Of a stretch of DNA of 35,368 bases, positions 29,540 through 35,368 are shown piece after piece. The stretch lies in assembly GCA_945612235.1 (NCBI GenBank), contig CALZAE010000016.1, forward strand, positions 1-35,368, in the 5' to 3' direction. Under the pieces are notes generated by a model. That model saw nothing but the letters and a program-made list of their open reading frames with translations, was not told the DNA's origin and ran no database searches. How positions within the stretch are numbered: position 1 is the first letter of the stretch; each line of letters starts with the position of its first letter. The stretch comes from an uncultured Gammaproteobacteria bacterium. Its GTDB lineage: Bacteria > Pseudomonadota > Gammaproteobacteria > Pseudomonadales > Pseudomonadaceae. Made by a program: the position numbers and the translations under genes.

Positions 29540-30871
29540 TTAGCGTGCAGCACTCAGCGGGAAATAGAGTAGGGCATCCAGTCCACCGCTGGGAGCTGCT
29601 TGCAAACGCAGCTCGCCACCGTAACGCTCAGTCACCGCCTGCACAATCGCCAAACCTAAACCGCTACCGCTTGGCGTGCTGGCTGTGCGCCAAAAGCGCT
29701 GCTTGGCCTGCTCAATATCTGCAGCAGACAAACCTGCACCCGCATCACGCACACGTAACAACAAACGCTGATTCTCCACGGCCATATACAATTCCACAGG
29801 GCAATCAGCTGGACTGTAGCGTAAAGCGTTATCCAATAAGTTGCGCAGCGACGCCACCGCCAACGATGCAGGTACAGCAACCGCCACCTCGCTGGTCAAC
29901 TCGTTCACTACTTCAATACGCTGATAACCAGGTGCCGCAATTAAGTCCGCCAAGGCATCACGCGCTAAGCTTTGCGCGCTGACCTGCCCATCTTTCTCAA
30001 AATCTTGCGCGCTTTCCACCCGTGCTAATAACAGCAATTGCTCCAGGCCACTTTGCATTCTGTCCACCGCTGTTTCAGCTTGCTGCAAAGCCTTCTGCGC
30101 CACATCACCTGAGCTCATTTGCGCGACTTGCAAATGTATTTTGACTGCCGTTAAAGGTGTGCGTAATTCATGCGCCGCATCATTGGTAAAGCGCCGCTCA
30201 CGATTTAACGCTGCAGCAATACGGGCAAATAATTGATTGAGCGTGGTCACTAAAGGCTGCAAATCTTTAGGCAAGCGTGGCACTTGCACCGGCTGTAAAT
30301 CTTCAGCATCACGTTGTGCTAATACCGAACGCAAGGTTTGCAGAGGTGATAGACCGCGACCAATACCAAACCAAATCAACACTAAGCTACCTAGAAGCGC
30401 CAAGGCTACAGGCAGGGCAGCGGCAATTAAAATGGCTGATTGTAAGGTTTCGCGCTCATCAACCCGGTCTGCCGTAGTGACCCATAAGTGCTTGCGCTTT
30501 AAGGTGAAACTGCGCCAGCGCTCATCACCAATACTCACCTCATGAAAACCTTCGCCATATTCAGCCAAAGTCGCCTGCGGCATATTCGGCGTACGCACTA
30601 ATACTTCACCACGTAACGAGCGCACTTGGCACATCAAACCACCTTGTAGCCCTAGCTCCACAGCATTGAGTGGGCTGGAATTATGCGAAGGCAGTGGTTG
30701 TGGTAATTGCTCTAATAAGCCTGCCACCATCCGTGCAGAGGAGGCGAGACGTTCATCCAAAGCCACGGTCACTTCACGGCGTAAATCACCCAGTAACCAC
30801 AACGCCGCCAAACTCCAGAGCACAATAAAAGTGCCACCTAAAATCAGCAGTAAACGTTTACGCAGGCTCAT
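29540..30871 (-). CDS. dsbS: Sensor histidine kinase, DsbS-like (candidate copper sensor)
   Basis: A 443-residue inner-membrane kinase with two transmembrane segments (about 6-28 and 145-170), a periplasmic sensor of about 115 residues, a HAMP-like linker, the H-box NDAAHELRTPLTAVKIHLQ with His234, the N-box NLLDNALRYSP, and G-boxes DAGAG and GSGLGLAIV. The periplasmic domain has a single cysteine, Cys81, in GLMCQVRS. By recall, the P. aeruginosa copper sensor DsbS depends on Cys82, and its gene sits in the same cluster (PA2480-PA2476). I start at the ATG at 30871, which overlaps the regulator gene by 14 bases; a start at 30901 would add ten residues. The symbol is inferred from synteny and that cysteine. 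Confidence 0.8.
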   Translation of the reverse strand: MSLRKRLLLILGGTFIVLWSLAALWLLGDLRREVTVALDERLASSARMVAGLLEQLPQPLPSHNSSPLNAVELGLQGGLMCQVRSLRGEVLVRTPNMPQATLAEYGEGFHEVSIGDERWRSFTLKRKHLWVTTADRVDERETLQSAILIAAALPVALALLGSLVLIWFGIGRGLSPLQTLRSVLAQRDAEDLQPVQVPRLPKDLQPLVTTLNQLFARIAAALNRERRFTNDAAHELRTPLTAVKIHLQVAQMSSGDVAQKALQQAETAVDRMQSGLEQLLLLARVESAQDFEKDGQVSAQSLARDALADLIAAPGYQRIEVVNELTSEVAVAVPASLAVASLRNLLDNALRYSPADCPVELYMAVENQRLLLRVRDAGAGLSAADIEQAKQRFWRTASTPSGSGLGLAIVQAVTERYGGELRLQAAPSGGLDALLYFPLSAAR

Positions 30872-31529
30872 GCGGTACTCCAATGCGATACCCCAAACCA
30901 CGCACAGTTTTCACTACATCACTGCCGAGCTTGCGGCGTAAATTATAGATGTGCACATTAATAGCATTACTCTCCACACCATCGCCTAAGCCGTAGAGGC
31001 TGTCTTGTAATTGCTCAGCACTAAGAATCTGCCCAGGATTTTGCAATAATGCACTGAGCAGAGCTTGTTCTCGACGCGACAAGATCACCGGCTGCTCATG
31101 CAAAGTCACTTCACGGGTGCTGGGATCAAAGGTCAAACCATGATGCTCAATCAAGTGGGTACTGCGGCCACTGCTGCGCCGCAATAAGCTGTGCAAACGC
31201 GCCGCCAGCTCACGCAGATCAAAGGGCTTTAATAAATAATCATCTGCACCTGCATGCAAGCCCGCCACGCGCTGCACCACAGAATCACGCGCACTTAAAA
31301 TCAGCACCGGTAAATCTTTACCTTGGCCACGAATCCGTGTTAACAGTTGCAAACCATCTTCATCAGGTAAACCCAAATCCAGAATCATCGCATCAAAATG
31401 CCCCAACTGCAGCGCTTGCTCAGCGGCAGCCGCATGCGCCATATGATCCACAGTAAAACCTTGCAACTGCAATCCGGCCAAGACGCCTTGCGCAATTAAC
31501 AGGTCATCTTCAACCAATAAAACATGCAT
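30858..31529 (-). CDS. dsbR: OmpR-family response regulator, DsbR-like
   Basis: A 223-residue regulator with a receiver domain (1-115) and a winged-helix DNA-binding domain (about 125-220). The phosphoacceptor is Asp51 in ILDLGLPDEDG, the acidic pocket is Glu7-Asp8-Asp9, and Lys101 is in LKPFD. The effector ends with NAINVHIYNLRRKLG and VKTVRGLGYRIG, the OmpR recognition helix and wing. It is divergent from dsbD with 162 bases between starts and co-transcribed with the overlapping kinase gene. In P. aeruginosa the homologous pair activates the dsbD-tlpA-dsbG genes on copper stress; the same target is inferred here from position. Confidence 0.85.
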   Translation of the reverse strand: MHVLLVEDDLLIAQGVLAGLQLQGFTVDHMAHAAAAEQALQLGHFDAMILDLGLPDEDGLQLLTRIRGQGKDLPVLILSARDSVVQRVAGLHAGADDYLLKPFDLRELAARLHSLLRRSSGRSTHLIEHHGLTFDPSTREVTLHEQPVILSRREQALLSALLQNPGQILSAEQLQDSLYGLGDGVESNAINVHIYNLRRKLGSDVVKTVRGLGYRIGVPHEPA

Positions 31530-31630
31530 AAATCCGCTAACCCCAACCGCAACATAATTAATCTAACAAGGCTATACACACTTAATAGCAAGGAAAACAC
31601 AGCCTACAATAGTTTCAGCATAACTTAAGC

Positions 31631-31647
31631 GTTAATATTGTCTTAAT
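31631..31647 (+). promoter_or_regulatory. Candidate response-regulator box upstream of dsbD
   Basis: GTTAAT-N5-CTTAAT is a tandem repeat with 11-base periodicity, the layout of PmrA/QseB-type boxes. It lies 19 bases before TATAAA (31667-31672), a possible -10, so a bound regulator would abut the -35 region. Further half-sites, CTTAAG at 31624-31629 and CTTAAT at 31581-31586, lie upstream in the dsbR-dsbD divergent region. Confidence 0.5.
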
Positions 31648-31691
31648 GAGATGGCCGCATAGTGGCTATAAATTCAATAGGAAGAACACGT

Positions 31692-33416
31692 ATGCGCGCT
31701 ACTTTTATTGCGTTATTGCTATTGTTCAGTAGCTTAACGCAGGCTTTCACCAGCAATCAGCAAGATTTCTTACCCGTCGAAGAAGCCTTTCGCTTTGAGA
31801 TGATGGACGATGTCGAACCCAATATTTTAGTGTGGCAGATTGCTGACAAACATTATTTATACCGTCACCGATTCGGGGTTACCGATGCCAATGGTGAGAC
31901 TGTTCCCATTGACTACCCAGAAGGTATTCCTCACTCCGATGATTTTTTTGGTGATACGCAGATTTACCGTCAGTTATTACAATTAACTCTCGATGCTGAT
32001 GTGCAACGCCCCTTAGAAGTGACTTACCAAGGTTGCGCTGATGCGGGGCTGTGTTATCCACCGCAAACGGTCACAGTGGGTGGTGATGCAGCCAGTACTA
32101 GCACGCAAGCGCTCTCAGCTAACGCCAATCTCTCTGAAGACCAATCCATTGCTGAACGCCTAGCCGGTTCGGGCTTGCTGTTGAATATGGCTGCATTCTT
32201 TATGATGGGTCTCTTACTGGCCTTTACTCCATGCATGCTACCGATGCTGCCGATTCTCACCAGTGTGATTGGTGGCTCAAAAAGCGGCGGTTGGCACGGT
32301 GCGCGTTTAGGTTTAGCCTTTGTGCTGCCTATGGCCTTGGTGTATGCCGGTTTAGGTGTGGTAGCGGCCAACCTCGGGAGTAATCTTGCAGCAGCGCTAC
32401 AGCAACCCTGGTTGCTGATTCCCTTTGCAGTTATTTTTATCCTCTTAGCCTTGGCGCAATTTGGTGTTTTCACCCTACAGTTACCCGCCTTTATTCGTGA
32501 GCGCTTACAAGGTGCAGACCAGAAAATCAAAGGTGGCAGTCTATTAGGTGCGGCCAGCCTTGGTGCACTGTCAGCCTTATTAGTTGGCCCTTGTATGACA
32601 GCACCATTAGCCGGTGCATTACTCTATATTGCACAAAGCGGTGACGGTGTACGTGGCGGTTTAGCGCTGTTCTCCTTAGGTCTGGGTAGCGGCTTACCTT
32701 TGTTATTAGCGATTACTATTGGTATGCGCTGGTTACCTAAACCGGGCAACTGGATGCAAAGCGTGAATCGCATCTTTGGTTATGCCTTATTAGCCACGGC
32801 CATTATTGTGACCCGTCCAATTTTGGATGACTCGTTATTTGTCGGTCTGTGGGGTGCATTGTTCTTGGCAATTGCCGTACAACTGAGCCTCAACGAAACC
32901 ATCAAGTGGCGCTTTATCAGTCGTTACTTAGCCTTGTTGCTGGGTATCTGGAGCGGGATTATGCTGCTGGGTTCAGCCACCGGTGCTGATGATCCTTTTA
33001 ACCCGTTAGGCAACTTAAGTGTGCAAGGTCACTCTACTAATAGTGCTCAAAGCATGCAGCGTTTTTCTGATATGCAACAACTGCAAGCCCAACTCAAACA
33101 AGCCGAGCAAGATGGCAAGTGGGTTCTCTTGGACTTTTATGCAGACTGGTGTGTCTCATGCAAGATTATGGAGAAAACCGTGTTTGGCAAAGCAGATGTA
33201 CAACAAGCTTTAGCTGATGTGCGTCTCTTGCAAGCGGATGTCACCTTAAACACTGCCGAGCAACAGAAGCTGATGAAAGATCTGCAGATTATGGGTCCGC
33301 CCACGATTTTGTTTTTTGACCCGCAAGGGACAGAGCAACGCGCGCAACGCATCACTGGCGAAGTATCAGCCAATGAGTTTTTACAGCACCTCACCAGTGC
33401 GCAGAAGGATGATTAA
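31692..33416 (+). CDS. dsbD: Thiol:disulfide interchange protein DsbD
   Basis: A 574-residue transmembrane reductant carrier that passes electrons from cytoplasmic thioredoxin to periplasmic thiol proteins. In order: a signal peptide (1-18); the periplasmic alpha domain with Cys115 and Cys121 (QGCADAGLCYPP); the eight-helix beta domain with redox Cys181 (AFTPCMLPMLP) and Cys301 (LVGPCMTAPLAG); and the periplasmic gamma thioredoxin domain with WCVSC (Cys486, Cys489). All six redox cysteines are present. The ATG at 31692 with AGGAAG seven bases upstream is preferred to the GTG at 31662. The stop overlaps the next start by one base (TAATG). It is divergent from the DsbRS-like system. Confidence 0.95.
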   Translation: MRATFIALLLLFSSLTQAFTSNQQDFLPVEEAFRFEMMDDVEPNILVWQIADKHYLYRHRFGVTDANGETVPIDYPEGIPHSDDFFGDTQIYRQLLQLTLDADVQRPLEVTYQGCADAGLCYPPQTVTVGGDAASTSTQALSANANLSEDQSIAERLAGSGLLLNMAAFFMMGLLLAFTPCMLPMLPILTSVIGGSKSGGWHGARLGLAFVLPMALVYAGLGVVAANLGSNLAAALQQPWLLIPFAVIFILLALAQFGVFTLQLPAFIRERLQGADQKIKGGSLLGAASLGALSALLVGPCMTAPLAGALLYIAQSGDGVRGGLALFSLGLGSGLPLLLAITIGMRWLPKPGNWMQSVNRIFGYALLATAIIVTRPILDDSLFVGLWGALFLAIAVQLSLNETIKWRFISRYLALLLGIWSGIMLLGSATGADDPFNPLGNLSVQGHSTNSAQSMQRFSDMQQLQAQLKQAEQDGKWVLLDFYADWCVSCKIMEKTVFGKADVQQALADVRLLQADVTLNTAEQQKLMKDLQIMGPPTILFFDPQGTEQRAQRITGEVSANEFLQHLTSAQKDD

Positions 33417-34249
33417 TGTTGAGTTTTAATTTAGGCCCATTAGCTATTCCAATGGATTTAGCGCTGCTCTATGGCGCGTTTTTTATCGCCTGGTTCAGTG
33501 GTTGGTTGATTGGTAAAAAGCGGGGCACGAACCCCGAGTCCGCTTTATTTAATATGCTGCTGATCGGTGCAATCATTGCCCGTACTGCTTTTGTGATTCA
33601 ATACTCAGAGCAATACGATAGCTTGGTACAAATTATTGATATTCGTGACGGTGGCTTTTTATTATTACCGGGCTTAGTTGCGGCTATTTTAGTCGGCGTA
33701 TATAAAGCTTGGCGCCAAGCCAACTTACGTGTACCCCTGGGCATAGGTGTATGTATCGGTTTAGTGGTGTGGGGCGCTAGTGTCTCGGTCGTCAGCGCCT
33801 TACAAAGTAGCCAACAAGTCCCTGATATCGCCGTACGTGATATAGAAGGGCGTCCATTATCTTTACAAGATTTAGCTGGCAAACCCTTAGTGATAAACTT
33901 ATGGGCAACCTGGTGTCCACCCTGTCGTCGTGAAATGCCTGTACTCGCTGCAGCACAGACGGCCAACCCCGATATTCGTTTTGTATTTGTCAACCAAGGC
34001 GAAGGACAAGCTCTGGTCGAAAAATTCTTAGCGCAACAACAACTGACCTTACGCAATAACCTGCTCGATACCGGCGGGCGTTTAGGTCAAGCTGTTGGCT
34101 CGTTATCTTTACCCACTACGCTGTTTTATAGCGCTGAGGGACAATTGAAGAACAATCATTTAGGTGAGCTATCGCATGCCAGTTTAAAGCACGCGTTACG
34201 TCACATCAGTCCAGAAAACCAAAACCTTAGCTTAAAGGAACAACCATGA
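33416..34249 (+). CDS. TlpA-like thioredoxin with an N-terminal Lgt-like membrane domain
   Basis: A 277-residue protein. Residues 1-130 form about four membrane segments; the opening LSFNLGPLAIPMDLALLYGAF and GWLIGKKRG resemble the start of prolipoprotein diacylglyceryl transferase (Lgt), though the rest of that enzyme is absent. Residues 135-270 are a periplasmic TlpA/ResA-type thioredoxin domain with WCPPC (Cys167, Cys170), the family's VINLWATWCPPCRREMP block and a cis-proline in SLPTTLFY. It probably takes electrons from DsbD and reduces a periplasmic partner, perhaps DsbG. The gene overlaps dsbD by one base and dsbG by four, so all three should be translated together. The P. aeruginosa equivalent is PA2477. 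Confidence 0.88.
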   Translation: MLSFNLGPLAIPMDLALLYGAFFIAWFSGWLIGKKRGTNPESALFNMLLIGAIIARTAFVIQYSEQYDSLVQIIDIRDGGFLLLPGLVAAILVGVYKAWRQANLRVPLGIGVCIGLVVWGASVSVVSALQSSQQVPDIAVRDIEGRPLSLQDLAGKPLVINLWATWCPPCRREMPVLAAAQTANPDIRFVFVNQGEGQALVEKFLAQQQLTLRNNLLDTGGRLGQAVGSLSLPTTLFYSAEGQLKNNHLGELSHASLKHALRHISPENQNLSLKEQP

Positions 34250-34998
34250 CCTTAAAAAAAATCTTACCTTCTTTAGCCTTGCTGACGCTGCCAATGCTGG
34301 CACAGGCAGCAGATTACCCAGCGCCCATTGAAGCCATGCGCGAGCGTGGTATTGAAGTCCTAGACAAGTTTGATGCACCCAGCGGTTTGACTGGTTACAC
34401 CGCCATGTACAACGGCCGTCCATTAGCGCTGTACGTCACCGCAGACGGTGAGCATGCCCTGATTGGTAGTTTGTTAGATGCCAAAGGCGAAGACTTAACT
34501 GGCGCAGTACTAGAAGAGAAGGTCAGCCGCCCACAAAGTAAAGTAATGTGGGAAAAGCTACAGAACAGCAACTGGATTGCTGATGGTTCTGATAAAGCAG
34601 AAAAAACTGTCTACGTATTCACTGATCCAAACTGCCCATACTGCAAACGCCTCTGGAAAGATGCTCGTCCATGGGTTGATGGCGGTAAAGTACAATTACG
34701 TCACGTGATGGTCGGTACACTGGGCGAGGGCAGCCAAAAGAAAGCGGCTTACTTGCTCTCAGCTAAAGATCCTAAAGCAGCTCTCAAAGGCAACGAAAGC
34801 GGTAAGAGCCCAGCTAAAGAAATCAAAGTTGCAGCTGAGCAATTGAAGCAAATCGAAGACAACCAGGAACTGATGCGCCTGCTAGGCGTAAACGGTACAC
34901 CCGCTATTTTACAACTGGATGAAACCGGCATGATGCAAATGCACCCCGGTGCTCCGCAGGGCGAACAACTCTTAGAGCTATTCGGCCCACGTCCGTAA
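34246..34998 (+). CDS. dsbG: Thiol:disulfide interchange protein DsbG
   Basis: A 250-residue periplasmic DsbC/DsbG-type protein. Residues 1-21 are a signal peptide ending AQAA. Residues 24-70 are the N-terminal dimerisation domain (PIEAMRERGIEVLDKFDAPSGLTGY), and the thioredoxin domain follows with CPYC at 130-133 and the cis-proline loop NGTPAIL near residue 217. FTDPNCPYCKRLW and the dimerisation domain favour DsbG over DsbA. DsbG protects single cysteines from over-oxidation and is kept reduced by DsbD, encoded two genes upstream. The ATG overlaps the upstream stop (ATGA). It converges on trpA with 22 bases between, and I see no terminator there. Confidence 0.93.
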   Translation: MTLKKILPSLALLTLPMLAQAADYPAPIEAMRERGIEVLDKFDAPSGLTGYTAMYNGRPLALYVTADGEHALIGSLLDAKGEDLTGAVLEEKVSRPQSKVMWEKLQNSNWIADGSDKAEKTVYVFTDPNCPYCKRLWKDARPWVDGGKVQLRHVMVGTLGEGSQKKAAYLLSAKDPKAALKGNESGKSPAKEIKVAAEQLKQIEDNQELMRLLGVNGTPAILQLDETGMMQMHPGAPQGEQLLELFGPRP

Positions 34999-35020
34999 TA
35001 GGGCGCTCGTTCACTGTGCG

Positions 35021-35368
35021 CTATTCACGCGCATGGTGAACACCATCAGCAATCTCACGACACAGTCCTAAAACACCTTCTACCGCCTGATCTGGGCTGG
35101 TCGCTTTCTCAATCAAGCCTACAAAAGCCGATCCCACCACTGCACCGTCTGCTAAACGCGCGATATTAGCGGCATGCTCAGGGGTACGAATACCAAAACC
35201 AATACACACAGGCAGCTCGGTATGCCGGCGCAAACGCGCGACCGCTTCCTCGATATGCTCCATGGTTGCTGAGCCTGTACCTGTCACACCCGCCACTGAG
35301 ACGTAATAGACAAAGCCCGAGCTGTTATTCAGCACTTTAGGTAAACGCACATCATCTGTGGTTGGCGT
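35021..35368 (-). CDS. trpA: Tryptophan synthase alpha subunit (partial, C-terminal part)
   Basis: The reading frame is open to the window edge, giving about 115 residues of the C-terminal half. It begins [19 protein letters not shown] and contains [14 protein letters not shown], the loop binding the phosphate of indole-3-glycerol phosphate, then [32 protein letters not shown], the closing beta/alpha units of the TIM barrel. This subunit cleaves indole-3-glycerol phosphate to indole for TrpB. The gene runs out of the window; trpB is expected just upstream on the minus strand. The GTG at 35350 that could look like a start is internal. In P. aeruginosa trpBA also lies near the origin genes. Confidence 0.96.
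   Translation of the reverse strand, partial: TPTTDDVRLPKVLNNSSGFVYYVSVAGVTGTGSATMEHIEEAVARLRRHTELPVCIGFGIRTPEHAANIARLADGAVVGSAFVGLIEKATSPDQAVEGVLGLCREIADGVHHARE

Overview
The window is a stretch of chromosome from a gammaproteobacterium, most likely a low-GC member of the Pseudomonadaceae. The evidence is gene content and local gene order: a bioB-F-H-C-D operon, a ubiD/rho/trxA/ppx block with ppx divergent, dnaA-dnaN-recF-gyrB, a dsbG/tlpA-like/dsbD block divergent from its two-component system, and trpA close to the origin genes. Base composition looks well below that of classical Pseudomonas, which fits the Thiopseudomonas/Denitrificimonas side of the family. That placement is an inference and was not tested by a search.

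Layout. Positions 1-764 are AT-rich and hold no intact gene. Positions 765-4400 carry a type II NADH dehydrogenase, a GFA-family protein, a secreted FliL-like protein, a small outer-membrane barrel and a decayed tandem copy of that barrel gene. Positions 4520-9066 (minus strand) are the biotin operon bioBFHCD, with comF divergent at 9171. Positions 9915-10369 are intergenic and hold two related, inverted 101-bp palindromic elements. Positions 10370-14342 hold three minus-strand transporters: an SBF-type symporter, GltS and NhaD. A 55-residue oxidoreductase-like protein (14502-14669) and an O6-methylguanine-DNA methyltransferase follow. Positions 15441-19829 (minus) hold a 2Fe-2S/FAD reductase, ubiD, rho with a structured leader, and trxA. 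Plus-strand ppx diverges from trxA, and a DUF3301 gene lies head-to-head with dnaA.

Positions 22177-28337 are dnaA-dnaN-recF-gyrB. recF contains two perfect 16-bp parS sites (25241-25256 and 25871-25886), so ParB should load here. The usual upstream neighbour of dnaA, rpmH, is absent, and only one perfect DnaA box lies upstream of dnaA. The replication origin itself may therefore lie elsewhere.

Positions 28620-34998 concern the cell envelope: a PBP7-type endopeptidase, then a DsbRS-like two-component system divergent from dsbD, a membrane-anchored TlpA-like thioredoxin and dsbG. The cluster should move reducing equivalents from cytoplasmic thioredoxin (trxA is also in the window) through DsbD to periplasmic partners. 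The sensor has one periplasmic cysteine, at a position matching the copper-sensing cysteine reported for P. aeruginosa DsbS. The window ends inside trpA.

Most of the window is ordinary core genome, and I saw no wholly new multi-gene system. The signals most worth a second look are the covarying 101-bp element pair, the parS pair that writes the same hexapeptide tail into RecF twice, the dnaA locus without rpmH, the DsbR-box candidate, and the decaying barrel duplicate.
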